Positions 1 to 10,751 of a stretch of 36,367 nucleotides of DNA are shown here, piece by piece; position 1 is the first letter of the stretch; each line of letters opens with the position of its first letter. The notes under the pieces are model-generated. The model saw only the letters and a program-made list of their open reading frames with translations, was not told where the DNA came from and made no database searches. The translations under genes and the position numbers were made by a program. The stretch comes from Cyclospora cayetanensis (taxonomy: Eukaryota > Apicomplexa > Conoidasida > Eucoccidiorida > Eimeriidae), in the NCBI RefSeq assembly GCF_002999335.1, contig NW_020312227.1:1-36367 (forward strand). Direction: 5' to 3'.

Positions 1-24
1 CTCTCTCTCTCTCTCTCTCTCTCT
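1..24. repeat. (CT)12 microsatellite at window edge
   Basis: The window opens with an uninterrupted CT dinucleotide run. It probably continues to the left of the window. Confidence 0.9.
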
Positions 25-1450
25 GCATTTTCTTAAGCCTTGCTCCTGTTGCTGTGCGCTGCTCAGGAGCGATGAGGACATGTTTGCGGTGATCAACACG
101 TGGACTACTGGAGAAGGGCGTTGTCTGACAAACCACCAAGGCCCCAACTCCTCCGCCCTTATAACGCACACAGGAAGAGAACACCGGCCTGCTTCCCAGC
201 CGCTGCATAGGGGGTCTATCTCTGTAAGCAGCTCAAGCGAAGGGCTGTACACTTCCCACCATCCGAAGACGCAGCCAGCACGACCACCAAGATGGAAGCA
301 GGCAGAAAGCTCCGGGGGGAGACCGTACCGTCCTTCTTTCTGCCTCTCTGCCTCGTGCTCTCGCGCTGCCTTCGGCAGGAGTCCTTAAGAGGGCTCCAAT
401 GCCAAGGCTCTTAGTGTTGCTGCTCTATACGACTTATGCGTCGCTTAGCGGCATGCGCTTTAGCGAGGCAGCGCCCCCCTCATTTTTCTCAGCCTCTCAT
501 TGCCGTCCCGCCTGTCATTCTGTCCCCCCTTTACGTGCCCCTCTTGATGCCGTAGCCTTCCCCCCTCTCATTATGCCTGAGGTTCTTCTTCGTCCAACCT
601 CCACCTTACTTCCTGCCACAACTGGTGGACTTGCTTCGCCGTCATGTGCTCGTCGCCTTCTTTGCAGTCCGATGAGGGGCACATCAACCCCCCCAGCGAT
701 GGCGGAGAGAGGCATGGCCCCTCAATGCACAACCCCGCCAAGGAGGTGAGGCCATCATCGACACCCTCCTTCCAATCTCTCCCTCCCCCTTCCCTTCATT
801 TCCTCCTGCTGCTGCTGGTTGTACATCTTCCACGCATATCGACTGCCAACGTGCCCCTGCATTTTTCGCGCACGAGTTTCATGTATTCTGTAAAAGACAC
901 ATTGAAATATGTGCAGCTCGAACGGGCCAGCTAATATATATACCTATATTTATGGATACATGTTTGTATAAGTATACAATCCTATGTATGTATTTTGCAA
1001 TGTCTCAGCATATATTCGTCATATTCATATCTCCATGCGCAGATATAACTAAATATGTACATGTGTAAATGCATCCATGTGCCTGTGTTTGTGTGCGTTT
1101 TTGTGTGTAACCGGCTCTTGTTTCTCACCAGCGTATCGTCGCCTTCCTGTTTCATATATACGTACTCCCAGAAAAACTTGTGCTCCCCTTTGCATGCGTT
1201 TTCGCGCGTTGTGCCTTCAGCAAACGATGAAAGAGCCTCATGTGTTTACTTGCACTGTTGGAAAAAAGCCTTCCCATGCCAAGTAACTGCATTAAACTCG
1301 ATGGCTCTGCTGCGGCATGCATTCTCGCCGCCAACGCCGTTTCAGCCGCTGTTAGATCCTGCTTGCCCCTCATTCAACTTCCATCTCCCGCGCAGCCGCT
1401 TCTGATTCTTTATTGCTTCTATCTGCACTTGCTTTGCTTTCTACGCTTAG
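25..1450. other. Mostly non-coding, contains repeat copy A
   Basis: I find no gene that I can support here. An ATG frame at 399-749 begins with a hydrophobic leader-like stretch, but it ends inside the dispersed repeat at ~716-955 and has no recognisable domain. From about 930 to 1160 the DNA is AT-rich with ATAT/GTGT stretches. A 5' exon of the gene at 1451 could lie within 1200-1400, but no pair of splice sites singles one out. Confidence 0.4.
716..955. repeat. Dispersed ~240-bp repeat, copy A
   Basis: This stretch is collinear with 3601-3840 in the same orientation. Shared landmarks are TGCACAAC followed by CGCCAAGGAGGTGAGG (726 and 3611), CTCCTTCCAATCTC with C/T-rich tracts, and a segment of type ATTGAA-ATGTGCA-CTCGAAC (901 and 3779). 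The spacing between the first and last landmark is 175 bp here and 168 bp in copy B. Both copies run into AT-rich sequence at the right end. There is no visible terminal repeat or transposase frame, so the class of element is unknown. Confidence 0.75.
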
Positions 1451-2274
1451 ATTCTACCTGATGGATACGGGCGAGGTGTCCGAATTGCTGGGGGCTCTGC
1501 GGCTCGTGACAGAGACGGTTAGTTGGTGCTTAGCCAAAAGGGGCCCAAGCTTGCTGCCGCATGCAAATGACGCCTGTATCACGCAAATGCGCATGTGTAT
1601 CTAATAAACATAGGCGTGCGAACATCCTGTCAATCCGTTTACGCATGCAAAGAAGCAGCTCGCTGGTGCGTGTGGAAGGCTGTTCACTTCTGCATGCATT
1701 ATGGGCCTGGTGATTTGTTAGCATGCTTCGTTGTTTGCGGTGCTGCACTGGGGTGTCTTGCTTGCAGTACGATACCTTTCACCACAGCCAATCGATGGGA
1801 CCGGGGACCTTCTCTACTTCTGCTTCTAAACGCGAGCAACAGCATCAGCAGCAACAACAGCAGCAGCAAGCGGATGAAGCAGAGGAGCACCTGTGTTCCT
1901 ACTTCCGCTTGCATCACCAGCAGTCGCAGCCGCAGCCACAGCAGCAGCAACATCTGCAGCAACAGCAGCAGTGGCATGGAGACCTCCTGAGAAGAAGGCT
2001 CATGCGAATGCATGTGGCGGGAAGAGAAGAAGACAGCGGAGATGGCAGCCCTCAGTCGGGAGGTGAGTAGGGGCCTTGGGGCTGGCCTTCCAAGGGCCTG
2101 CACCCGGTCCTGATGCATATATATATATGCGCCTTACAGCCAATATTTTTCCAATTTGTTTCTTCTCCTCTGTGGGGGCTGCCGTTGGCAGACAGGAGCC
2201 TCCCCTCTCATGCATCCTCTTCAGGCGACGGGGAGGGAAAGGCCGGCCCCTTTGTTAGAGTACTTGTTCATTGA
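1451..2274 (+). CDS. Poly-Gln protein of unknown function, 3' exons
   Basis: Three exons agree in splice sites and phase: 1451-1517 (acceptor ...CTACGCTTAG, donor GTTAGT), 1768-2062 (acceptor CTTGCTTGCAG, donor GTGAGT) and 2225-2274 (acceptor CATCCTCTTCAG, ending VRVLVH then TGA). The first exon contains an ATG (MDTGEVSELLGALRL) that may be the start, or it may be an internal exon, because a strong acceptor precedes it. The middle exon carries three Gln/His-rich runs between a helical stretch and an Arg- and acid-rich segment. I do not recognise a family. The reading frame is credible because both junctions keep phase (0, then 1), but the 5' end is open. Confidence 0.55.
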
Positions 2275-3600
2275 ATTTCTGCCCATCCTCTAGCCCAGCG
2301 TGAAGCATCAGTAGAGATTTTAGCGTGCTGCATAGGCCCCCAGAATTTGTCTCATACATGCAGTGTCTCTGCTGTAGAGGCCCCTTGCACGACTTGCGGG
2401 GGGCCCTGGGCCCTCGAGGGGCCTTGTCGAGCGGGGAAACCTAAGGTTTCCGGTATGCGGAGGCCTTTTTGGCTCCTCATCCTACGTCTCGCGCTAGTTC
2501 CTCCTCATCTTAAGCGTAGAGAGTGCAGGTGGAGGAGGTGGTGGTGCTTGGGTTGTAGATAGAGCCTCGGATGCTATTACCAAAGGGTGAAGCAGGGGTG
2601 GGTTGCTGCTGTATCCCGTCGTCTAGCTACTCGCTCTAGCCACTAGAGCCTCCTTTCCTCCACTCTCGCTGGAACTGTAGCGCTGCCGTCCAACAATTTG
2701 ATTAAGAGACCCCCGCAAACAAATTCGACTCGCGCGGCGCGCAGCGAGACGCAGGAGAGGCACAGCATCCCGTTTGGTGATTTCAAGCCTTTCACTTTTT
2801 CCAGCTTGATGGCACACATGCTTTGAATTTACCAATTAAAGTGACAAAGATGGCAGTAGCATATCCGCCTTTGCAGCGGGGTGAGGGAAGGCGGGCGGGG
2901 CCATGCGGAAATTTGGCTCAACTGTTCAACGAAGGCCGCTGCCTTTCGGCACGGGAGAAAACGATAAGCATTTGCCGTGTGGGTGGGGGCTTAGATGAAA
3001 AGCTCCTGTGCTGCTGCCATCTGGAAGCCGAGAAGGCTGGCAGGAAGCTTGCTGTGGAGCTCTGTAAACGGCTTTGTGTGGCTGCGAAAAGCATGTGCTG
3101 CTCTGCATGAGAGGGACATGATACGGCAGGGCTGCTGCTTCTAAGGAATGGGCGGGGCCCCCCTTCCGTTGTCTCTGTTAGCAATGGGTGCTTAGGCGTC
3201 TATACACGTTATACAGAAGAAGGAAGGCCCTTCGCGCTTCTTCCTAGGAGTCATTATTTAAAAGTCCCGAGGGGCATGCGCTTGCCTGACCAGTGTCTCA
3301 CCTGCGGACCATCACGTAGGGAGGCCCCAGCTGGCGAAAGCTAGTATGGGCTCCAGGTTTTTTCAAGGAGCCGATGGCTCTGTAAATGTGTACTGCTGGG
3401 GTTCGTGTCTCGAATTGGCCTACATACAATAGACTTGGGTCAAGCAATGCACACGCGGACGCATACCGCTACGCGTTTTGCCAGTGCAGCTGCGAAGGCG
3501 AGCAGCGGAAACATAGGAGACGTGCAGGGCAGCGTCTCAATAAACATGAAGCTCTCGGACTGCCATGGAGTACAGGGGCCACTGATCAAAGACAGGGCTT

Positions 3601-3832
3601 GGTTCCTCTATGCACAACACCGCCAAGGAGGTGAGGTGACTGTCGACGCTCTCCTTCCAATCTCCCCTTTCCCCTTCCCCCCATCTCCCCCTGTTGATGC
3701 TCTTTGTATATCTTTCTGGCATTAAACTAGCAGTGCAACCCTACTTTCTTCGCACACTGCATACATGTGTGTAACTACATTGAACTATGTGCATCTCGAA
3801 CAAGCCGGTATATATATATATGTGTATATATA

Positions 3833-3840
<8 letters not shown>
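3601..3840. repeat. Dispersed ~240-bp repeat, copy B
   Basis: Second copy of the repeat at 716-955, same orientation, clearly diverged by substitutions and small indels. Its right end merges into a TA microsatellite. In both copies one frame ends in CTTPPRR followed by a stop at the same place, which reflects homology rather than proving a gene. Confidence 0.75.

Positions 3841-3890
<50 letters not shown>
3809..3890. repeat. TA microsatellite
   Basis: About 80 bp of nearly pure TA with a few TG and CA interruptions in its first third. Confidence 0.95.
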
Positions 3891-3893
<3 letters not shown>

Positions 3894-4945
3894 GGTGTGC
3901 CCCCTCTTGGTCTCGTGGAGCTATGTTATACACCCCTCTGTCTAAAGGCATCGTCAGCGAGCTGTTTTACAAGCTCACGTTTTTAACCACTCTCTGCCTC
4001 GGTTTGTGCTTCTTGTCGGTGTTCCTTGCTGAGCTGCGTGGGTCTGTCATTTGGGGTGTGGCACGTATGCTCCAGCGCAGAGGAAATGGCCCTCAAAGAA
4101 CAACACGCATGAAGTTTCTTAGAAGCATGAAGTTAGATTGGTAGATGCAGACGAAGACAAACTCAACGACGGGGAGATAACACCAGCGCTGGCTGCTGCG
4201 CGCTCTACAAACAGGCATTATTTGTTAGAAGGAGACAGGGAGAGGCTGAAATTGGCAGGTATTTTCTTAGTGTAAGATTCTCTCCCAAACAAAGCATATA
4301 GGACCAAGGAAAACAGGACAGAAAGATTCAGAGAGAGAAATGGGGGTGCTGGAACAACCAAGTGGCCAGACAAGCCGTCACTGTGTGCCTATTCACGCCC
4401 GCAAGTCTGGCCTACGCGAGATAGTGCTGCAGGAGCTATCTATGTGGGTGCATTGCTTAGAGGCCCCTTTTCCTTGTGGACTAAAGCACACATTTGGGGG
4501 GCCCCTTAGGGGTGGCTCTGGAGAAGGCTACCCCGCGCGCTGTGTCCACAACCTGAGAAATGTGCATTACCGGAGACATGGGAAAAGTCTCAGGGATTGT
4601 TTAGATGTGTTGTTACCACTTCGTGTAGGCTGTGTTGCCGTGCTCATTTTTCGGTGCTTGCCAGCTCCGCTACAGGGTCCGTTAGTTAGCTAGCCAACCA
4701 GCTGGCCGATGCGCGACCATTTTGCTGCAAAGACTTCTTAGAATCAATACTAAATATTCATGGCAGTAGCAGGAATATGTGTCTGCGCCTTCCTGCGCCT
4801 CTATCTGCGTGTCTTTGTAGCAGGACGCACCGCCAGTAGGCCGGCTCTCAACTCAAGTGGGATGTCTACTCTCCTGTGGGGGCATCGGCGCTGCCACCTG
4901 CGTTCCCGTGAGCTAGCTTGGTGCGGCCCTTAGAAAACAGCCGCT

Positions 4946-5249
4946 TTGATGGGATATACACGCAATGGGAGGGTTCCTATCAGGGTACTGTACGGCCCCC
5001 GTGTTAGCGCCGTACTGACACCCGTGGAGGAGGAGAGGCAGTGGGGCAGGGGGCTCGAGGAGGGATTCCGCTGGGTGGATTGGTTACTGTGCAGCATCTG
5101 GAGGTCTTTATTTTCGGGAAGCAATACATTGTCGTTGCGGGAATAAGGAAGGAAGAGATACTGCCGTTTGAGAAGCCGGTGCAGTGCTGCCGCCGACTAG
5201 GCCCTGCCGAGTTGCGGAGGGGCCTGTGCTGCAGGGGCACAGAGTCCCT

Positions 5250-5280
<31 letters not shown>

Positions 5281-5600
5281 AACTGCAGTGGCAGTAGCAG
5301 TTATAATGCCGCACCTGACTGCGACTTTCTTTTGCAAAATGCAAAAATGGGGCCTCAGGGGCCCGCTGGTATCCTCTCAGGTGTTCATATCTCTGAAGTG
5401 GCATCCGCCCCCTTAGTAAGCGTACCCCTGCTGCTGCTGCTCCTGCGCCTGCTTCCGCCACTGCTGCATCTGTTGCTGCTGCGAATGCTGGCGCAACGCC
5501 GCATAAATCGATTAGAGCGCTGCTGCTGCTGCCCCCGAGCCCGCTATTTTACCGCCGCTGCCGCACGCGCAGTTTCACCCTAGGGGACGATCCTGCCCTT
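4946..5600 (+). CDS. Possible coding segment with Ala- and CTG-rich stretches
   Basis: Two open stretches on the plus strand look protein-like but cannot be joined with confidence. One covers ~5080-5250 (frame of 5041, includes LEVFIFGKQYIVVAG). The other covers ~5417-5600, just after a pyrimidine-rich CTTAG acceptor, in a frame that encodes an Ala-rich tract followed by HKSIRALLLLPPSPLFYRR and a possible donor CCTTT|GTGAGG. Between them is a pure CTG/TGC tract (5251-5281). They could be upstream exons of the zinc-finger gene that follows, a separate small gene, or chance open frames caused by the triplet repeats. No domain is recognisable. Confidence 0.22.
5251..5281. repeat. TGC/CAG triplet tract
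   Basis: Ten uninterrupted TGC triplets. The tract reads as poly-Cys, poly-Ala or poly-Leu on the plus strand and poly-Gln or poly-Ser on the minus strand. Confidence 0.9.
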
Positions 5601-5736
5601 TGTGAGGCCTCTCGGCTATGCGCTTTATAGTTTGCCGCCTACGACCGTGTGGGCTCGATCTTTCGTCCAGATCTATGACTGCTGCAGGCAGACACCCCGA
5701 TCAGCGTGCTTTTCCGTTTCTTTCTATTTCTGATGC

Positions 5737-8016
5737 ATGAGGTCACCACCAGCTCCTCCTGCGGATGCGTGGCTGCCGCAGGACAAGGGCCTGTGCGAAT
5801 CCGGCACAGAGGCAAACACCGACACGAAGAACGAACAGGTAGCGCACCCCAATCTCCAATTGCATTTCGGTGATGAGGATGTGCCGCAATTCCACGATAG
5901 TGTGTGTGCAGGCAGCTGCCTTCATGCGCTGCAGCGCGGACGAACGGCATGGTGCCTCCTGGGAAGCGATGCCACCACGACTCCTCAAAAGGCGAACTGT
6001 GCTCCATTTTTTGCATGTGCGCAGGAAAATGCAGATAGCCAGCGTAGCGCCGGCAGCAAGTGAGCCTCGGCAAATGCAGAACCCGCAACACGAGCCGTTT
6101 AAACCGAAGGGACAGCCAGCGAGGGGGGGGGCACTGGGGGGATCCGACATGCGCCTTTTATAGACCGCCCTCATATGTTTCTTCGTCTGTCGCTCTTGCG
6201 CATGCTGTGCTGCAGGACAGATTTTAAGGCTGCTCCCTGCTCTCGGTTTATGCGGGGACGATGCCACGCGGGCTCGAACTGCAAATACGCGGTAAGCGGC
6301 GAGCTGCTGTCTGCGGGGTTTGCTGCCGTTGGTGTCAAGCGGGATGTTTCGGAAGTCTTCAACTCCGTGTGTCGTCTGGAGTGTGCTGCCCACTGTGGTA
6401 GTATGTCTTGGATTTTACGCGTTGGTGTGTATGGGTGTTGATATGTGTTTGTTGGTGTGTGTAGGGGTATGGGTATTAATATGTGCTTGTTGGTGTGTGT
6501 AGGGGTATGGGTATTAATATGTACTTGTTGGTGTGTGTAGGGGTATGGGTATGGGATTATTAGTATTACGTGTTTGTTGGTGTGTGTGAGGGTAAGGGTA
6601 TTATTAGTATAATGTGTTTGTTGGTGTGTGTAAGGGTAGGGGTATGGGTATTATTATTATGTGCCAGTTAGTGTGTGTATGTATGTATTGTTATTATTAT
6701 GTCTTGGTTGTTGCTGCCGCGGTTCTTTGCAGCATTCTGCGGCAGAGCTGAGGCCTCTTCCTCCAGATGAGGCATGGCCGCTGCCCCTTGGTTTGAAGGG
6801 GAACAAGGAAAGCGGCCATAATATAGGAAGCTCCCAGCGCACGGGTGCACGTTCGGGGCGGCATGACGCTGCGAAGAGGGATGGTCCGCACTGCTTCCAT
6901 CAGCAACAGCAGCGCAAGTGTCAGGCAGCAGCGCAGCGCCTGGGGTGTGTGGGGGGTAACCCTCCTCCGGGCAGCAGCAGCAGCAGCGGCAGCAAGGGTA
7001 GCGGTGGGAGTACCACGAGCGTTAGCAGCACGCCGAGCAGCAACAGCAGCATTGGCTGCAGCAGCAACGCTAGCTCTGCTGCTACGGAGCTTGCTTACAC
7101 CCGAATGCGCCAGCAGCTGCTGCGAGATTGCGAGGCCCTCCTTAGTTGTATGGGGTTAGCGCCTGCAGCGGGGGGACGAGGGGCCCCCCCGGTAATCGAT
7201 GTACGTAGAACTCCAGGGCCCCAAGAGGGAGGAGGCCCCCCCTTACCCTTGAACCCGCCTTCCCAGAGTCGCGGGGGGGCCCTCGCGCCTCCGTGTACGA
7301 GCCCCTCTAGCAGCCACCTTGCAGTGTCTGCGCAGCACCAGCTGCTGCTTCAGCAACACTTGCTGCAACAGCAGCAGAAGCAACGGCATGAAATTACTCA
7401 ACGGCAGGAACTGCAGCAGCAGCAACAGCAGCAGCAGCCGGAGATCGACTTAGCGATTCAAGGTCTCCTGGCGCAGCTAGCAGTGCTGTCCTTACCCTCC
7501 GCAGCAGGGCAGCAGCAGCAACAGCCGCGGCAACAGCAGCAGCAGTTGCTGCAGCAGCAGGTGCAGCAAGAGCAACAAAAGGTGCTACAAGAGCAGTTGC
7601 AGCAGCAGCAGGTTTTGCTGCAGATTCAGCAGGACTACCCATTTTTGGCGAATGCCTTTCCATTGGGGGCCCTAGGGGGCCCCCCTGGTTTTGCATCTCC
7701 TAGGGGCCCCCCCCTCTATACCCTCGGTGGAGGCCCTGCGAAAGAAGTATTCTTGGGGTCCCCTCTATTAGAACAGGGCACCCCTTCTTTAGTGCATCAT
7801 GCCTCGGTGACTCCCGAAGCCCCCGTCGGCGACTGGAAGAGCAGCAGCAACAGCAACAACAACAGCAACGGCAGCAGCAGCGGGAGCTGCTGCTGCTGCA
7901 GCGGGGCCCCTGTGCCCGGTTCTGCTTTGAGCGCCTCTTCTGCCCTCGCCTTCCCCAGCTCTTCACAGAAGGAGGCCCCCGAGGCCCCTATCCCTTCTTG
8001 GTTTTGCTTCAGGTGA
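5737..8016 (+). CDS. CCCH zinc-finger protein with Q/S-rich tail
   Basis: Model: exons 5737-6059, 6216-6291 and 6733-8016, about 560 residues. All three join in phase. The first junction restores the codon AA|G, the second is phase 0. The spliced protein contains one C-x7-C-x5-C-x3-H finger: RGRCHAGSNCKYA from exon 2 plus HSAAELRPLP from exon 3, the usual CCCH ending of type YAHS..ELR. In this family such fingers bind RNA, so a role in mRNA or splicing control is inferred. The rest of the protein is Gln-, Ser- and Pro/Gly-rich (Q runs near 7340-7620, S/N runs near 6970-7070 and 7840-7900), with no second finger visible. The ATG at 5737 is the first after an in-frame stop at 5731. An optional in-frame intron (5839-6024) lies in exon 1. 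The stop at 8014 overlaps a good donor (TTCAG|GTGAGC), so the gene may continue. Confidence 0.72.
6440..6702 (+). repeat. ~38-bp minisatellite inside zinc-finger gene intron
   Basis: About six imperfect copies of a G/T-rich unit containing TTGTTGGTGTGTGTAGGGG followed by TATGGGTATTA. The first copies are nearly identical at 38-39 bp; later ones grow or decay with extra GGTATGGG or ATTATTATT. The array fills most of the 441-bp intron 6292-6732 and stops ~30 bp before the acceptor. Confidence 0.85.
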
Positions 8017-8023
8017 GCCGTTG

Positions 8024-8031
8024 CAGCAGCA

Positions 8032-8074
<43 letters not shown>
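8024..8074. repeat. CAG triplet tract
   Basis: About 16 CAG triplets with one CAA interruption, lying directly after the putative donor or stop of the zinc-finger gene. The open frame across and after it (to 8392) has no ATG and no recognisable domain. The tract may be a last-exon poly-Gln or plain 3' flank. Confidence 0.9.
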
Positions 8075-8075
<1 letters not shown>

Positions 8076-9290
8076 CCTGCCATTGTATCATAGTTATTGC
8101 ATTTACTTGGTATCCGCCACTGCCCACCTGCCGCAATGCGCAGTCCTGGGGTCTTTCCGTATGGCTAGCAAGCCGGCTATCGAGCAAGCTAGCTCAGAAA
8201 AGGGGGTCCCCTGAGGCCGCCCTTCGCCTTTCCTCTGTACCTAGCTCTCCGGCTACCCGAGTAGCAGTGCTGGGGGCCTTTAGGTGGCCTCCAGGGGGGC
8301 CCCGTAGGGGGGCCCCTAGGGGTTTAGCAGGGTGGATAGCTAACTGCAGAGGGTGCCATTTACCAGTATGTGTGCGTGAAATGAGGCTATAATGAAGGGG
8401 GCCCTTCCCCCCTACCCGCCCAAAGCAGCCGTGTGCTTCATGGGTTGAGCCGTGCTCTCCCTTCCCGCACCGATCTGTCCTGAGGCTGTGTGTTTACAAA
8501 GAAGCCGCTGCGTAGTACAGCCAGCCAAAGAGGAAGGGGAAGCACAATGTGTGCTTCTAGCCGAGCATCTTTCACAGGCGTAACTGGAGCAGCAGGCGCG
8601 AGTGACCACAGCAAGAGACTCACATTACAGCATGATGCAGGGAGGTAATGAAAGGACGCAAAAAGCAGAGAACAGACTTTGACTCAGGCCGCCGGCTACA
8701 GTACGGGAGAGGAAGATCTCTCCTGGCCGCAGAGGTGCCGTGCGCCTCCTCTGTTTAAAACTCATTTCAACCCTTTATTTGTTCGTGTCGCAAAAGAAGG
8801 CATTTGGCATGGGAGGGGGAGACCAGAACGCAACGCCGGAGGGGAGGAGAGGGTATGTCACATCCGGTGTATCGCCGTCGGGGTTGTGTTTAGGGGTGAG
8901 AAAAGGAGGGCGCAACGCTTCTAGAGATCGATTCAGTGGGGGCCCCTGTCAGCTAATAGCCGCTGATGTGTACTGTACTGCCCTATCTTCGTTGTAGATA
9001 TCCATTTTTTCCCCTTGCGCTATTCACCGCATGTACCCCCTCTGTCCCCCCGTTGCGTCTTCCGGTGGGTGCCGTCGCCGTTCAGCGCTTCGCAAGGCGG
9101 CAGCTATAGGGCTATCTGCGTTGCGTAAGAGCCGTCCGCTTTCCTCCCTTTACGTAAGATAGCCTTCTTTGGCCGTATGCCAAGCGGCAGCAGCGCCAGG
9201 GCATGCAGGGCGCACGCAACAGCAAACGGACAACAGAGCGAGCGGCCTTGCTCGTGGAAACACCGATTCTCTCTCTCTAAAATGCAGGCT
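8075..9290. other. Intergenic stretch without supported gene
   Basis: I see no supportable gene. The segment 8278-8330 is a dense cluster of GGGGCCCC-type palindromes. The short frames in 8400-9100 lack domains and splice partners. Confidence 0.4.
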
Positions 9291-9294
9291 CTTA

Positions 9295-9434
9295 CAAACA
9301 GTTCGGTTGCAGGGACCCCTTGCAAACAGTTCTGTTGCAGGGACCCCTTGCAAACGCTTCTGTTGCAGGGGCCTCTTGCAAGCAGTTCTGTTGCAGGGGC
9401 CCCTTGCAAGCAGTTCTGTTGCAAGGGCCTCTCG
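9295..9434. repeat. 28-bp tandem repeat, five copies
   Basis: Five full 28-bp units start at 9295, 9323, 9351, 9379 and 9407, each of the form CAA(A/G)CAGTTCTGTTGCAGGG followed by (A/G)CCCCTTG-like sequence, plus a partial sixth unit. Since 28 is not a multiple of 3, the frame shifts at every copy. Even so, the minus-strand frames stay open through it, reading Cys-Asn-Arg and Leu-Gln-rich repeats. Confidence 0.92.
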
Positions 9435-9510
9435 CAAGCAGCCCTCTGTTTGCCTGAGAGCCTTTTACAGGGAGCAGCGGGGCCCTACAGCCGCTAGAAA
9501 TCCCCTACTG

Positions 9511-10371
9511 CTAGCGTCTCTTATTCGGATTATAGGGTAGCGTGGTAAAGGCCCCCGTGCTCGCGGTTCGGCGCAGCAACACATGGCCACACGGGAGGCC
9601 CACTGCTACAGATGCCGGGCAAGGAGCCGCCTGGGAAGCCCCCCCGAAGGGGTTCTGTTTTTCTGGAATGCGTGGCAGCGACGACGACACCGTCTGCGTG
9701 TTGCGAAGGATACACGCACAAGGGGAGAGGAGCCAGGGGGGCCCCCTAAGGCGAAGCACCCAGAGGAAGGCGCTCCGCGCTGCCGCAGAGGAGCGCCATG
9801 CGAAGCCTTTCGGAGGCAGCCACGGGGGTTCCCAGACAAGCCCCTGCAGTTCCGCAAGCTCTGCAGCACGAATGGGTGGAGGCGGACAAAGGCTTAGTTC
9901 GTGAGGCCCCCCAAGAGCTACGGGGACGACAAGCGGCTGTGCCGCGCAAGCGGCGTGTTTTTTTGTGCGCCTTCCGTCCTGCAGCAGCAACTGCTTCAGA
10001 TCGGCAGCTGCTGCAGTGACTGCCCCCAAGACTGCCCCCGAGTCTCCCGTGGCCGTACAACTAGGGGCCCCCCGATACTGCTGCTGCTGCGTATGCTTCT
10101 GTATGGGAACCTGCTCATCTAGATCGTGCCTCCACCCATTCCCCTCAGGACTAAGCACCGTTGAAGCGTCTCCCGCCCCCCCCTCCCCTGCCGAACGTCC
10201 CTCCCCGGGAGGCCCTTTCCACTGCGGACTATGAATAAGATACTGCTCTTCGAGCAGCTTCAGTTGCTGCTTGCTCAGAGGGGCCCCCCCAGGGCCCCTG
10301 AGGGCCCCCGGAAGTTTGACTCGCCCCGTTGCGTCCACGAGGCGCAGAGCAGTACTGCGGAGAGCGCCCAT
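9511..10371 (-). CDS. Hypothetical protein, family not recognised
   Basis: One long minus-strand frame of about 286 codons from the ATG at 10371 to the stop at 9511. I chose this ATG because the open frame further upstream has only a GTG and passes a likely acceptor (GTGTCTTTGCAG). The N-terminal ~55 residues (RLVDATGRVKLPG, then LSKQQLKLLEEQYLIHSPQW) look like genuine structured sequence. A low-complexity middle follows, and then a segment with GLVWEPPWLPPKGFAWRSS and several hydrophobic stretches. No known domain is evident. The C-terminal third is Cys/Pro/Arg-rich and could include unspliced intron. The gene is convergent with the zinc-finger gene and lies in tandem downstream of the START gene. 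The 28-bp repeat sits just beyond its 3' end. Confidence 0.45.
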   Translation of the reverse strand: MGALRSTALRLVDATGRVKLPGALRGPGGAPLSKQQLKLLEEQYLIHSPQWKGPPGEGRSAGEGGAGDASTVLSPEGNGWRHDLDEQVPIQKHTQQQQYRGAPSCTATGDSGAVLGAVTAAAADLKQLLLQDGRRTKKHAACAAQPLVVPVALGGPHELSLCPPPPIRAAELAELQGLVWEPPWLPPKGFAWRSSAAARSAFLWVLRLRGPPWLLSPCACILRNTQTVSSSLPRIPEKQNPFGGASQAAPCPASVAVGLPCGHVLLRRTASTGAFTTLPYNPNKRR

Positions 10372-10751
10372 GGTCGCCGGCAGCGAGTGCGCAACAATGT
10401 ACGAACGCAGCCAGGAGGGGACTGGCGAGCTGCAAAGACACAGAAGCGCAGGCTTTGGCACGGCGCGTTATGCTACAGCTCTGCTACTGCTGCTGCTGCT
10501 GCTTTTATGATGGGAAAACAAATCTGCATAGCCGAAGACTCCTGCAGCCAATGGATGTTGTCCATCCACACACGCAAGGGCTTCATTCCAAAGACTGCCT
10601 CATCTCGTCACGGCAACCCCTCTGAGACAGCTTCCTTCTGAAGGCGGCACGAGAAGCTGGAAGAGGCAGAAGGCCTTCGAAATAACTGGGGAAGAGCACC
10701 TCCGCACGAGCCACTGTGCCGAGCAGCTACGCCTGGCGCACCGCCTCTGCC

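Larger units (their letters stand above)
2275..4945. other. Non-coding stretch with repeat copy B and TA microsatellite
   Basis: No supported gene. Several short frames exist, for example an ATG frame at 4340-4693 (117 codons), but none has a recognisable domain, splice partner or convincing composition. The region contains repeat copy B (3601-3840) and the TA tract at 3809-3890. Confidence 0.4.

Noticed and set aside
399..749. ATG frame with hydrophobic start
   Set aside because: It ends inside the dispersed repeat, and the second repeat copy shares the same end without the hydrophobic start, so coding is unlikely.
4340..4693. 117-codon ATG frame on the plus strand
   Set aside because: No recognisable domain, no splice support, and composition like its surroundings.
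8021..8392. Plus-strand frame with 17 Gln followed by ~100 residues
   Set aside because: No ATG and no domain; the frame is carried by the CAG tract. It might be a last exon of the zinc-finger gene, but no phased acceptor was found.
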